The notes beneath the pieces were generated by a model. It was not told the origin of the DNA, made no database searches, and was given only the letters and a program-made list of their open reading frames with translations. DNA of 59,904 nt, taken from NCBI RefSeq assembly GCF_001467745.1, contig NZ_LNYG01000008.1:27698-87601 (forward strand), given 5' to 3'. Positions 35,315 to 44,860 of this stretch are shown one piece after another. The stretch is from Legionella jamestowniensis (GTDB lineage Bacteria; Pseudomonadota; Gammaproteobacteria; Legionellales; Legionellaceae). The translations under genes were made by a program, and so were the position numbers. Numbering within the stretch: position 1 is the first letter of the stretch; each line of letters begins with the position of its first letter.

Positions 35315-36845
35315 TGGTTAAAAGGGTTTTAAGTTGTTTATGAAAGACTTTTACAGGCTTTGTCAGTGTTTCTTTCAACCAAAATCGAGTTAGGATAGGA
35401 TTAATAATTTTTAAATCGGGTAAAACAGCAGGGGCTCTTAAATTACCTTTTACTAAAAGTGGAAAGTTTCCGCCTAACAATTGTTGAATTTTATCCACTT
35501 CAGGATCAGTCAGGCTTACCTTCGCTTGCAAATGGCTATCTAAGTTAGTGTCTTTTAAATTTAATTCGCCGTCCCCTTTAAGTTGTAATTTGTCTGTTTG
35601 TAAGACCAGGGAGTTACTTAATAATTTTTCATTCTGAAGCGTATACTCGATCGTAAGCAATTTAAAATTAGTATGGCCTTTAAAGAAAGCAGGATCATCA
35701 AATTGACTGAGTTGCAGGACATCAGTTACTTCATTTTTTTTGCCGCTCAGTAGTTGATTGATTTTATTGCTGGTTTTATCAATAACTTTATTTAAATTAA
35801 CAGATTCAACCACCCCATCTTTGATGGTGAGATTTCCATTGCCCGATGCAGTTTCAAGCCAATTTTTATCCATATTGGCCAAAGCATGAATGGAGAAATC
35901 AACATTCCCTCTGAATAATTTTTTCTCTACCAAATCATAAATAAGTTTACTGCCATTTAAGTTAGTTGCTGTTTGATTTAAGACAAGCTTGTTTGTGGCA
36001 AATTCATAACTCAAATCACCGACCGACTCGCCGTGATACATATTTAAGGTTAATGGGTTAAGTAACAGGGTACCGGCTTTTGTTTTTACAGTAGAACGGA
36101 TTTTATTTACCTTAAACTGATTCAACTTAAAATCTTGAATTATAAGTTGACCTGCTAACGGTGTATTTTGGAAAGCTGCTAGTGGATTATCAAACAGTTT
36201 CATGGATAAAGCAGTACTTCCTTTAAAATTAATATGGGCCCTAACAGAGGGTTTGCCATCGGCGGTAATTGTTAGTTGGGATTTGAATTGGAGAGGGAAG
36301 GATTGTTTTTGTAAATTAAAACGTTCGGCACCTATTTGAAGATTGGAAAATTGGATAATTCTTTTATCTTTTTTAAACAGCATTTCACCATGGGTTAAAA
36401 GAATGTTTTCTATTGCAAATTGTTCTGCAATACTATCCTTTTGAGGAGAGAAGAGTGCTGTTTTTTTAGCAACTGGCTGCTTTATATCCGAATTAATAGT
36501 AAGTTGAAAACCATTTACATTAAGCTCGCTAAAAACCAGCTTCCCACGTAAAAGAGGGGTTATTTTTAAATTAAAAAGTAAATTTTCCAATTTTACTGAA
36601 TAATCATTTTGCTTGTTGTCATTGCCAATTGTTACTCGAGTAATTTTAATTCCAGGCCGTGGAAACAATTGCCATGAAATATCGCCTTCTACTTGGCTTT
36701 GCTGCTTGGTCAAGAGGGTTAATTGAGCGCTTACATAGTCTTTGACTACAGCCGGACTAATGGATTTGGCCAGAGTCCATAAAATCACTGTAGCGACTAT
36801 TAGGGTGACCGCGAAGAAAATAAATAGTTTTTTGAAAAATTTCAT
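35301..36845 (-). CDS. AsmA-family envelope protein
   Basis: About 514 residues from the ATG at 36845: an N-terminal membrane helix (LFIFFAVTLIVATVILWTL) followed by a long beta-rich periplasmic part with repeats of the AsmA type (DISWQLFPRPGIKITRVTIG near the start, GNGNLTIKDGVVESVNLNKV near residue 345). AsmA-like proteins form grooves that help move phospholipid between membranes. The start is chosen because an earlier in-frame ATG would put a second hydrophobic stretch ahead of the anchor. Confidence 0.9.
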   Translation of the reverse strand: MKFFKKLFIFFAVTLIVATVILWTLAKSISPAVVKDYVSAQLTLLTKQQSQVEGDISWQLFPRPGIKITRVTIGNDNKQNDYSVKLENLLFNLKITPLLRGKLVFSELNVNGFQLTINSDIKQPVAKKTALFSPQKDSIAEQFAIENILLTHGEMLFKKDKRIIQFSNLQIGAERFNLQKQSFPLQFKSQLTITADGKPSVRAHINFKGSTALSMKLFDNPLAAFQNTPLAGQLIIQDFKLNQFKVNKIRSTVKTKAGTLLLNPLTLNMYHGESVGDLSYEFATNKLVLNQTATNLNGSKLIYDLVEKKLFRGNVDFSIHALANMDKNWLETASGNGNLTIKDGVVESVNLNKVIDKTSNKINQLLSGKKNEVTDVLQLSQFDDPAFFKGHTNFKLLTIEYTLQNEKLLSNSLVLQTDKLQLKGDGELNLKDTNLDSHLQAKVSLTDPEVDKIQQLLGGNFPLLVKGNLRAPAVLPDLKIINPILTRFWLKETLTKPVKVFHKQLKTLLTNENN

Positions 36846-37283
36846 CTTTGGATTAAAAGGAAAAAGGCAAACATATAGTATAGACATGAATAAGTATGTC
36901 AAGCTTGGTGTATAGACAGAAATGAACGCATCTAATCGACAAAATTTCTTTTCCTATACCTCCGCCCTGCTTTATGCACGGACATCCATACGATCTTGTA
37001 CCAAGCAAGTGCTGGATTCCGCGCATGAAGAGCTGAAGGTAGTCACTAGATGCCTTTACACGGTATAGCTAGGACAAACAGGCATTTAGTTAAAACATAG
37101 GCATTCTTGATGATTAATCGGCATACCAACATGCGCACTACAAAAAAATAAATTTTTCTCTTGTTATTATTTTTTCTTTGAACTAATCTGATAGTCTTCC
37201 CTGAAGAAAAGTGGGGAGAAAAAGACGTTGATTTTGCTTTTTAGCTGTACTCAGGATGAGTCGATAAAATCAAGGAGAGCGTC
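36846..37283 (+). other. Intergenic spacer, no gene seen
   Basis: About 440 bp between the divergent asmA-like gene and the next operon. No RNA gene, strong hairpin or credible ORF was recognised. The plus-strand gene has AAGGAGAG seven bases before its ATG. Confidence 0.45.
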
Positions 37284-37937
37284 ATGCAACCAAGTAAATG
37301 GGAAATTATAATTCTCAAGCCTACTCCAGTATTCTTATCATTCCTTGCTTCACAATTACCCGAGATTGAGTTACCAGAATTACGTTTGTTACAGACTGAT
37401 AACACAGCTTATGTTATTGAAAAGAAAAGAAATGATGAAGAGACTTTAAATGAAATAGAGCGTCATTTTACCACAATGTTCCGACACGAAATATGTCGTT
37501 GGCTTGGTGAGAATGCACGAAATGAAATCGAAGGGAGTTTCCTTGATTTCTTATGCTGTTTTAAATTTGAACTGCATTCGCACATTGTTCTTATGGAGCC
37601 TTCTATTGAAGAAGGAAAACAATTACTTCGAGTAAGACCACGTTCCGTGCTATTGAAATGGATGAAGGCTGCCGTCGAAGAGCAGAATGATTTAATCAGT
37701 GTATTGGAAAAAGTGAATTTATCTCATTTGGCCGAAAATGCGACTGTTGTTGTGAAAAATTTTAGCAAATTAAGCCAGATAAAACCTTTTCTTCAACATT
37801 ACTATGAACCCATTTTTGAAGCCGAAATGATGCGTATGTGTAATAACGTTGAAGAATGGCCAGTAATTGATTCCTACCAGGCATTCAGTCGTTATTTCGC
37901 TATAGACATACATACTCAATTGATTCATTTGTCCTAA
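37284..37937 (+). CDS. Hypothetical protein, 217 aa
   Basis: The predicted cytoplasmic protein is leucine-rich, mixed alpha/beta at its N-terminus and helical thereafter, with no membrane span and no motif I recognise. It starts seven bases after AAGGAGAG. The following gene begins 12 bp after its stop, so the two form an operon and may have a joint function. Confidence 0.75.
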   Translation: MQPSKWEIIILKPTPVFLSFLASQLPEIELPELRLLQTDNTAYVIEKKRNDEETLNEIERHFTTMFRHEICRWLGENARNEIEGSFLDFLCCFKFELHSHIVLMEPSIEEGKQLLRVRPRSVLLKWMKAAVEEQNDLISVLEKVNLSHLAENATVVVKNFSKLSQIKPFLQHYYEPIFEAEMMRMCNNVEEWPVIDSYQAFSRYFAIDIHTQLIHLS

Positions 37938-37949
37938 GGAGGATTGGCT

Positions 37950-38795
37950 ATGGAACCTGTAACTATAGCTATCATTTGTGTGACTGCTTTTGGCGTTGTT
38001 GCTGTTTTGGCTGCTTTTATACGACAGCTATTATTAAGTCGGGATAAAAATTTAAATGATCAGGCACAGCAAATAGCTCTCGCTCAAGAAGTAAAAGAAT
38101 TGGAAAACCTGCGAAATCAGATGGCAAACAATAAACGCTTTGACTCTCATTACCAGGTTCTAGGTTCAAATAAAGAGGCTATTCAATATCTTGATCAAAA
38201 AATTGAAGATATCCTCAAAAAGAAAACAGATTTAATAGAACGTTATTCTCAAATTGCAGTAAAAGAGTCAACGGCTATTATTGGAGGGGAGCAGTCTGCA
38301 GAGCGAAAAGCCACCTGCGATAAACTTAAACAAGAAATTGATAATGAACTGGAATTCTATAATAACGAGCTCGAGCAACTGCAAAAACGACGTGATTCGT
38401 TATGGGATACTCATTCGGAATTAAAAGAGTATCTTCTAGAGCAGGAAAGAAAGCGTAATAAACATCTTGATGCCATTTATCAACGTCACTCTGGTTTATT
38501 AGAAAAAATTTATCTGCGGCATAACAAGAATAGTGAGACCATTGCGGTCAAGTCAATCGAAGCGGGGACGCAAACCTTTAAGGCGTTAATTTTGACTCCT
38601 ATTACCATGTTAATGCAGTATTTTAAACCATCCAGCAATATTGATGATGAAAAAGCTAAAGATGAAATTGATGCAAGAGAAGATGTTTCTGATGCGGAAG
38701 ACGATATTAATGGTAAAGATGATGACATTGATAATGCTCCAACCGATGAAGAAAATACAAACAACAGCAATTCAAAACCAGAATTTGCTGTATGA
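37950..38795 (+). CDS. Membrane-anchored coiled-coil protein
   Basis: The 281-residue protein (ATG at 37950, perfect AAGGAGG seven bases upstream) has one N-terminal membrane helix (VTIAIICVTAFGVVAVLAAF), then a charged coiled coil (about 25-190) and a very acidic C-terminal tail rich in D and E (about 225-270). The coiled coil probably projects into the cytoplasm. No family is recognised. It is co-transcribed with the preceding unknown gene. Confidence 0.8.
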   Translation: MEPVTIAIICVTAFGVVAVLAAFIRQLLLSRDKNLNDQAQQIALAQEVKELENLRNQMANNKRFDSHYQVLGSNKEAIQYLDQKIEDILKKKTDLIERYSQIAVKESTAIIGGEQSAERKATCDKLKQEIDNELEFYNNELEQLQKRRDSLWDTHSELKEYLLEQERKRNKHLDAIYQRHSGLLEKIYLRHNKNSETIAVKSIEAGTQTFKALILTPITMLMQYFKPSSNIDDEKAKDEIDAREDVSDAEDDINGKDDDIDNAPTDEENTNNSNSKPEFAV

Positions 38796-39257
38796 AAATA
38801 GAGTTTTTTGATTCAGGACAAAATCATACTTAATCTAAATATAAATAAACGGCGTCATCTACACGGATGACGACGTTAAGCAGACTATTTCTAGTGTTGA
38901 AAATTTATACTCGAAAACTTCGTCTTACTTCTTCAAATAAGCCTGCAGAATTATAGGGCGGATCACTATTTATTATGCCATTTCGTTTTAAATTTTATTT
39001 GATTTGTCTAATTCCCTGCTAAATGCACTCATAAAACTTTAGTTTCATGGAGGATTTAGCTTGAAATTTCTTAATTTATTCCTATCTTGTTAAGCGGCTA
39101 TTTACAGTACAAATGCTTTTTTATTTGTCTAACTACACTAAAATAAGGCATAATTGGCAAAATTTAAAAATTAAAGAAAAATCCTGTGGGTCCACATTAT
39201 TATTCGCGTCAGTATTCGCAAAACAGTTGTATGGAGCAATAGGTATGGAGTTAGATT
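38796..39257 (+). other. Intergenic spacer with one hairpin
   Basis: About 460 bp. CGTCATC (38853-38859) and GATGACG (38866-38872) form a seven-base-pair hairpin 58 bp after the coiled-coil gene, perhaps its terminator though without a T tract. The rest is AT-rich and would contain the promoter of the protease gene. Confidence 0.45.
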
Positions 39258-40325
39258 ATGAAATTTAGAGGGTTGGTTTTATTATTTTTTTGTATGGCTA
39301 CAATGGTTTTACCTTCCTACAGTACTACGTTGGATGAATTACTACCTAATGAAAGAAATACTGTAGAGATTTTTCAAAAATTTTCCCCAAAGGTAGTCTA
39401 TGTACACCGTTTGGCAACAGTAGTTAACCATTCTTATGAAAGGATGCAGGTTCTTGCTGGAGCCGGGTCAGGCATTATTTGGGATGCCCAAGGTCATATT
39501 GTCACCAATTTCCATGTCATTAACGGTGCTGATAATTTAACCGTTAGTATTGGCAAACTTACGGTTCCTGCCAAAGTAATCGGGGCAGAGCCTCGAAAGG
39601 ATATTGCAGTGCTGGCGGTTAAATCCCCTAAGGCATTGGAATTGTTAAAAACGTATACTCCTTTTGAATTGGCGCCTACCAATGAGCTGTTAGTTGGCCA
39701 AAAAACTATCGCAATTGGTAACCCATTTGGGTTGGATCATAGCTTGACTGTAGGGGTAATTTCAGCCTTAGGACGACAAGTGCCCGGCGCTGGTGGTGTT
39801 ACCATTCGCGATATGATTCAAACAGATACTTCGATTAATCCAGGAAATTCCGGTGGTCCTTTATTAGATAGCAAGGGACGTCTTATTGGTTTAAATACAG
39901 CAATTTATTCGAACTCCGGTTCTTCCGCCGGTGTTGGGTTTGCTGTTCCTGCTGATGACATCGCTCGTATTGTTCCCCAGTTGATTAAGAATGGGCGTGT
40001 TGTTTTATCAGGGATTGGTATTCAAGTTGTTGAACCTCATATAGCCAAGCGTTTAGGAATTGAAAAAGGCTTACTGGTTGCAGACGTTTTGCCCAATACA
40101 CCTGCTGCCCATGCAAAATTGCGTGGTACTTTACGTGACAGTTGGGGACGTATTCACCTTGGTGATGTAATTGTTGCGATTAACGGTCATCCTGTAAAAA
40201 ATTACGATGCTTTTTATAACATCCTTGTGGATATTAAAGTTGGTAACCAAATCACCTTAACCGTTTTAAGGCATGGCAAGGAACTCCACTTTAAGATGAA
40301 AACAATTGATATTGCCGCTTATTAA
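39258..40325 (+). CDS. DegQ/DegS-like periplasmic serine protease with one PDZ domain
   Basis: The 355-residue protein has a signal peptide (GLVLLFFCMATMVLPSYS), a trypsin-like domain with His in TNFHVING, Asp in RKDIAVLAV and Ser in NPGNSGGPLLD, and a single C-terminal PDZ domain (about 250-350). HtrA-family proteases with one PDZ include DegS-type and shorter Deg proteins; two-PDZ DegP is excluded. It probably acts in the periplasm on misfolded or signal substrates. Confidence 0.93.
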   Translation: MKFRGLVLLFFCMATMVLPSYSTTLDELLPNERNTVEIFQKFSPKVVYVHRLATVVNHSYERMQVLAGAGSGIIWDAQGHIVTNFHVINGADNLTVSIGKLTVPAKVIGAEPRKDIAVLAVKSPKALELLKTYTPFELAPTNELLVGQKTIAIGNPFGLDHSLTVGVISALGRQVPGAGGVTIRDMIQTDTSINPGNSGGPLLDSKGRLIGLNTAIYSNSGSSAGVGFAVPADDIARIVPQLIKNGRVVLSGIGIQVVEPHIAKRLGIEKGLLVADVLPNTPAAHAKLRGTLRDSWGRIHLGDVIVAINGHPVKNYDAFYNILVDIKVGNQITLTVLRHGKELHFKMKTIDIAAY

Positions 40326-40340
40326 TTAAAAATTATTATC

Positions 40341-40374
40341 CTCTTATGCGAGCATTTGATCACTCGCATAAGAG
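40341..40374 (-). terminator. Terminator of pyrE
   Basis: CTCTTATGCGAG (40341-40352) and CTCGCATAAGAG (40363-40374) form a perfect 12-bp stem with a ten-base loop. Read on the minus strand, it follows the pyrE stop and is followed by T-rich GATAATAATTTTT, the layout of a rho-independent terminator. It may also serve the convergent protease gene. Confidence 0.85.
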
Positions 40375-40382
40375 AAGACTTA

Positions 40383-41018
40383 TCAATTACAACCATATTC
40401 ACGTTGGTAGGCCATTAAACGTTCCACTTGTTCACATTGCCCATTTGTCTGCAGATAGTCTATCAAGTCAAAAAAGGTAATGATTGAAAAGACTTCAATC
40501 CCTTGTGCTTTAATCTCTGCCAGAGTAGATTGCGTATCTAGTCCACGTTCACAGCGATCAAGCGCAATAATTACACCTGTCAACTTACCCCCATGTTGAT
40601 GAATTAGTGTTTGAGCCTCACGAAAAGCTGTACCGGCAGTAATGACATCATCCACAATAATGGTTTTACCTTGTAATGGGGCACCAATAAGTTGTCCTCC
40701 TTCCCCATGATCCTTTATTTCTTTACGGTTAAATGTCACGGTGACATCCGTTCCTGATTCAGCCAAGGCAATAGCAGTAGCAGTAGCCAAAGGAAGTCCC
40801 TTGTAGGCGGGTCCAAAAAGATGTTGAAAATCGACTTGATGATGGAGCAGTGTCTTTGCATAGAATTGACCTAGTTGATGTAAGGCTTCCCCCTGATAAA
40901 ATAATCCTGCATTAAAAAAATAAGGGCTTCGCCTGCCAGACTTGAGTATAAAGTCACCAAATTTTAGTACTTGACAATCAAGTGCCAAACGAATGAAAGA
41001 TTCTTTAAATTGATCCAT
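40383..41018 (-). CDS. pyrE: Orotate phosphoribosyltransferase
   Basis: The 211-residue enzyme carries the PRPP-binding motif [17 protein letters not shown] and the [11 protein letters not shown] segment typical of PyrE. It converts orotate and PRPP to orotidine monophosphate in pyrimidine synthesis. No UTP-sensing attenuator was seen between it and the next gene. Confidence 0.97.
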   Translation of the reverse strand: MDQFKESFIRLALDCQVLKFGDFILKSGRRSPYFFNAGLFYQGEALHQLGQFYAKTLLHHQVDFQHLFGPAYKGLPLATATAIALAESGTDVTVTFNRKEIKDHGEGGQLIGAPLQGKTIIVDDVITAGTAFREAQTLIHQHGGKLTGVIIALDRCERGLDTQSTLAEIKAQGIEVFSIITFFDLIDYLQTNGQCEQVERLMAYQREYGCN

Positions 41019-41115
41019 AGATATCCTGCATATTGAAAAAAATGGGATATTTTACAAATTTTTGAAACGAATAGACTCTATTTACGCCAGTTTTAAATGT
41101 TTTTTAAAAAAATCG

Positions 41116-41143
41116 TTAACAATCAATAAAAAACTGCTATTCT
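41116..41143 (+). promoter_or_regulatory. Promoter of the cold-shock gene with long 5' leader
   Basis: TTAACA (41116-41121) and TATTCT (41138-41143) are separated by 16 bp. Transcription from about 41150 would give a 5' leader of roughly 150 nt before the ATG at 41304, typical of thermosensing csp messages. A small hairpin (GTTAGT/ACTAAC) lies at the predicted 5' end. Confidence 0.5.
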
Positions 41144-41303
41144 AGGCAAATGTTAGTTTGTACTAACGTAAAAGCATTCATTCTAGCTCAAAATCCAGTT
41201 TTTTGCAGTATTGATTGCATATTGTCTGAAATTTGATCTAGATGTGTGCTGACTGTTTCAATCTACTGAGAGTAGATATGTTTTAGACGAAAGGGGATAG
41301 TGA

Positions 41304-41522
41304 ATGTCGCAAAGAGAAAATGGCCACGTTAAGTGGTTCAATGAAAAAAAGGGATTTGGATTTATCGTCAACGAACAAGGTGATGACATATTTGTCCATT
41401 ACAAAGATATTCAAGGTGTTGGATTTAAAACATTACACGAAAATGATCCAGTAACCTATGTACTTGATAAAGGTCCGAAAGGATTTAAAGCTCAGGAAGT
41501 CGTTGTTGTTACTGAAGAATAA
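41304..41522 (+). CDS. Cold-shock domain protein
   Basis: The 72-residue single-domain protein has both RNA-binding motifs, KGFGFIV (RNP1) and DIFVHY (RNP2), of CspA-like chaperones that bind single-stranded nucleic acid. AGGGGATAG precedes the ATG. Which Csp paralogue it is cannot be decided from sequence alone. Confidence 0.96.
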   Translation: MSQRENGHVKWFNEKKGFGFIVNEQGDDIFVHYKDIQGVGFKTLHENDPVTYVLDKGPKGFKAQEVVVVTEE

Positions 41523-41879
41523 CTGAGTTAATAATTGTATAGAACTATGCGGATAGCCTAAGGCATTAAAACCCACTCCTCGTTCGCGAAAGCATAGAAT
41601 ATTCAAGTAACTTCACTCGAATCATTGCTTAGACTTTCGCGAGTGAACATCATCAAGGATGCCTCTTTGGGGTATAGTACCGCAAAGTATGATTTTGTTC
41701 TGTTCGAAATGACAGTTATTCTTGACCTGGACCTGGTAGAATCGTTATTATCCCATCAAATAAAAATTTCTTGTTTAAAATAAGAACACTCGGTGTAACG
41801 TTTTAAACGAGATACCAGAATTTATTAATGTGTAATAATCTAACTACTATTTACCTATGTCACTTCAGGAGAGATTGGA
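41523..41879 (+). other. Intergenic spacer with inverted repeats
   Basis: About 357 bp. TTCGCGAAAG (near 41584) and CTTTCGCGA (near 41633), and inside them TTCACTCG/CGAGTGAA, form imperfect nested inverted repeats that may terminate the cold-shock transcript or be a worn dispersed repeat. The remainder is AT-rich and should contain the promoter of the SDR operon. Confidence 0.5.
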
Positions 41880-42740
41880 ATGGAGTCTAATCAAAAGGTT
41901 GCAGTGATTACTGGCGCGGCAAGCGGAATAGGTCTCGCTTTGGCTCAGGCTTGTATACAGCGTGGTATGCATGTAGTTATGGCTGATAATGCCGTTACTA
42001 CTTTATGCGATCAAGTCGAACAGCTAAGCAATTTAGGACAAGCGGAAGTTTTAGGCGTCGTTTGTGATGTAACCAAGGTTGAAAGCTTGCGTCATCTTGC
42101 CAAGCAGACTTTTGAATATTTTAATCGTGTAGATTGGGTATTTAATAATGCAGGTATTAGCGGTCATTTAGCACCGGTATGGGAGTTAACCCCTGAGCAT
42201 ATTCGTAAAGTAATGGATGTTAATTTACATGGCGTAGTTCATGGTGTGCAGGCTTTCTTGCCTTTCATGTTTAAACAAACACATCGTGCCCACATCATCA
42301 ATATGGCCAGCCTTTATGGTTTATGCAGTGGTTCACAAATGTCTGCCTATGCCATGTCTAAACATGCGATTGTCGCTTTATCAGAATCCCTGTATTTTGA
42401 TCTTAAACGTTTAAATAAACCAGTTGACGTTTCTGTTGTATGTCCTTCATTTGCTAACACACAGCTACTTAAAAATTCTACCCCCTTACATACAGATGCA
42501 TTGCATGATATGGTCGCTGAACTAGTTGCACGAAGCAGGCCTGCCGAGGATGTGGCTGCCCACATTTTAAGGGAGGTGGAAAACAAGACTTTCTATATTC
42601 TTCCGGATAAAGAGGTTAAAGACTATTGTGAACAACGCACCCAGGCGATTGTTAACCAAACTGATCCTTATCCTCACAGTCTCGAGAAAATTATTGCTTC
42701 ACTCAGTAAAAGAGCGATGGCTGATGCTAAAATTGAATAA
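41880..42740 (+). CDS. Short-chain dehydrogenase/reductase
   Basis: The 286-residue classical SDR has the cofactor motif TGAASGIG (about 11-18), the NNAG motif and the YAMSK catalytic Tyr/Lys with an upstream Ser in INMASLYG. The substrate is unknown. It is the first gene of a four-gene run with gaps of 34, 17 and -4 bp. Confidence 0.93.
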   Translation: MESNQKVAVITGAASGIGLALAQACIQRGMHVVMADNAVTTLCDQVEQLSNLGQAEVLGVVCDVTKVESLRHLAKQTFEYFNRVDWVFNNAGISGHLAPVWELTPEHIRKVMDVNLHGVVHGVQAFLPFMFKQTHRAHIINMASLYGLCSGSQMSAYAMSKHAIVALSESLYFDLKRLNKPVDVSVVCPSFANTQLLKNSTPLHTDALHDMVAELVARSRPAEDVAAHILREVENKTFYILPDKEVKDYCEQRTQAIVNQTDPYPHSLEKIIASLSKRAMADAKIE

Positions 42741-42774
42741 TATTGGGGTGCTGTAACTCGAAAGGAGCACAAGG

Positions 42775-43167
42775 ATGAAAACTTATATTATCGTCTTGAT
42801 ATTGACTTGTTTTACAGCAGTTGGATGGACTGCCGAGTATAAGGTATTCTGGCGATGCGGTGATAAGCATTTGGAAGCATTAGATCCCCACATCAATAAT
42901 GATCAAAAGGTAAATTTATTTCTTAATTATTTTAATGAAGGAACGAACAAACTTCTCTCTTCGCCCATTAATTTAAAAAGTTTGGTTCAACTGCCAGGGG
43001 AGTTTAATTCTAGTAACTTTTTAGCCTTGAGTAAGGGGCAACAAATTTTTATGAATTGCATAGGGCAGGTAACCTTGCGCCCGCATGATATCCAAGGTAA
43101 AGTGGTTTTTGATGTATTGAGAAATTCCTATGGTTGCCCATTTATCCCTAAACGTTGTAGCGGTTAG
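42775..43167 (+). CDS. Small secreted hypothetical protein
   Basis: The 130-residue protein starts with a signal peptide (MKTYIIVLILTCFTAVGWTA) and has four cysteines in its mature part (WRCGD, FMNCIG, YGCPF, KRCSG), which could form two disulfides. No family is recognised. It lies between the dehydrogenase and the lipid-kinase-like gene in one operon. Confidence 0.8.
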   Translation: MKTYIIVLILTCFTAVGWTAEYKVFWRCGDKHLEALDPHINNDQKVNLFLNYFNEGTNKLLSSPINLKSLVQLPGEFNSSNFLALSKGQQIFMNCIGQVTLRPHDIQGKVVFDVLRNSYGCPFIPKRCSG

Positions 43168-43184
43168 TATTTAAGGAGGCGGCC

Positions 43185-44045
43185 TTGAATAACATAGCCA
43201 TAATTTTAAATAATCGGGCTAAAAATGCCAAGTTGATAGATAATTATCTTGCTGCCTTTAACAAGGAAAAAATTGATTACCATTGTTATCAGGTAGCCCC
43301 TGAAAATTTAGAAACGCAAATAAAGAATTGTCTAACAGACTACTCACTATTGTTAGTGGGAGGGGGAGATGGCACCATTCGTAGTGCCGCTCAGTGGTGC
43401 GCAAACAGTTCTACTACGCTGGGTGTTTTACCACTTGGCACCATGAATCACTTCGCGAAAGAATTACATCTTCCGTTAACAGAGGATGATCTAGTAGCTG
43501 CATTAAAACAACCAAAATTTATAAAAATTGATCTTGCTGAAGTAAATGGTAAAGTATTTGTTAATAATTCTTCGATTGGATTTTATCCGAAGCTTGCCAG
43601 GAAAAGAGATTTTTATGCAAAACATTATCCAAAATGGTTGAGCTATATACCAAGTTTTTTGGAAGCCCTTCGTTATCATGAAAAGTTCTCCATCACAATA
43701 AAAAATGAAGAAGAGAATTTTTCAATCAATACCTCATTTTTGATGGTTTCAAATAATTTATATTCTTACCAATTTCCAGTAACCATTGGTCGAGATAGCT
43801 TCAACCAAAAAGTATTGGGCATTTATTTTTTAAAACGTGGTAAGTTAAGTTTAATAAAGGTCATTGACCATTTATTTCGGAAGTCGAATAATTTTGAAAT
43901 AAGAGCATCAAAAACACCTATTAATGTAGATATTAAAAAGAAAGCGAGGATCAATATTTCTTTAGATGGGGATACTACTATTATGGATACCCCCTTAATC
44001 TATCGTTGCCTTCCAAATTCACTAAAACTATTAACATTAAAATGA
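43185..44045 (+). CDS. Diacylglycerol kinase-family protein, TTG start
   Basis: The 286-residue protein has the DAGK catalytic-domain signature GGGDGT (VGGGDGTIRSAA) and the following GTMNHFAKEL block, with a C-terminal LcB5/YegS-like beta domain. Members phosphorylate diacylglycerol, sphingoid bases or similar lipids with ATP. The start is a TTG at 43185 with perfect AAGGAGG five bases upstream; no ATG near the N-terminus fits the family alignment. Its stop overlaps the next start as ATGA. Confidence 0.9.
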   Translation: MNNIAIILNNRAKNAKLIDNYLAAFNKEKIDYHCYQVAPENLETQIKNCLTDYSLLLVGGGDGTIRSAAQWCANSSTTLGVLPLGTMNHFAKELHLPLTEDDLVAALKQPKFIKIDLAEVNGKVFVNNSSIGFYPKLARKRDFYAKHYPKWLSYIPSFLEALRYHEKFSITIKNEEENFSINTSFLMVSNNLYSYQFPVTIGRDSFNQKVLGIYFLKRGKLSLIKVIDHLFRKSNNFEIRASKTPINVDIKKKARINISLDGDTTIMDTPLIYRCLPNSLKLLTLK

Positions 44046-44860
44046 AAATAGTCCATATCTCGGATTTGCATATTGGTATGCATCAACCCCTAATACTCGA
44101 TGCTTTTTTAAAAGATGTAGTTCAGTTACAACCTCAATTAACCCTCATTTCAGGTGATCTGACTCAACGGGCAAAGAGTCATCAGTTTGAGCTTTTGCAA
44201 TCGTTTCTTGATCAGTTACCAGGCACTGTTCTCGTGGTTCCTGGTAATCACGATGTACCGCTATATAATTTCCTTACACGCCTGATGAATCCTTTTAAAG
44301 CGTATGATCATTATGTGAAGGAGCGATTTAAAGCGGAGTTTGTTAATGATGAAGTTGCAATTTTAGGTGTAAACAGTGTTAATCCTTTTAAGGTGAAAGA
44401 AGGGAAGATAAAATCAAACACGTTAGAAATAATTAATAATTTTTTCACTGTAGAAGGTAAAAATTTAAATATATTATTTTTTCATCATAATTTTGATCAT
44501 ATTGCAGGTTTACACAAGCCTCTAAAAAATGAAGAGCAGTTTTTACGATATTTAAAAACAAGCAATGTGGATATTGTGTGTACAGGACATCTTCATTACG
44601 CCAATGTAGGAATAATCAAGAAAAATAATGACAAGGTCTGTTCAGTTTTGCATGCTGGCACTTTGTCATGCAGTAGACGAAAAGATAAGATGAATAGTTA
44701 TTTTGTAATTGATGTGAATGCAAAAGCATGCTCTGTGGATTGGCGTGTGTTTAAAGAGAATCAATTTGAGCTTCATAGAACTTATACCATGAAGCTCGAT
44801 GATAAGAGATTAAACTGGAATAAGAGTGAAACACCTCAAGCAAAGAAATTTACTGACTAA
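44042..44860 (+). CDS. Calcineurin-like metallophosphoesterase
   Basis: The 272-residue protein from the ATG at 44042 has all family metal motifs: [22 protein letters not shown], a mid-protein HHNFDH and [10 protein letters not shown]. Such enzymes include cyclic-nucleotide phosphodiesterases and UDP-diacylglucosamine hydrolases; the substrate cannot be fixed. The ATGA overlap with the lipid-kinase-like gene implies coupled translation, suggesting that the pair acts on linked phosphate esters. It overlaps the convergent hemF by 11 bp. Confidence 0.92.
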   Translation: MKIVHISDLHIGMHQPLILDAFLKDVVQLQPQLTLISGDLTQRAKSHQFELLQSFLDQLPGTVLVVPGNHDVPLYNFLTRLMNPFKAYDHYVKERFKAEFVNDEVAILGVNSVNPFKVKEGKIKSNTLEIINNFFTVEGKNLNILFFHHNFDHIAGLHKPLKNEEQFLRYLKTSNVDIVCTGHLHYANVGIIKKNNDKVCSVLHAGTLSCSRRKDKMNSYFVIDVNAKACSVDWRVFKENQFELHRTYTMKLDDKRLNWNKSETPQAKKFTD

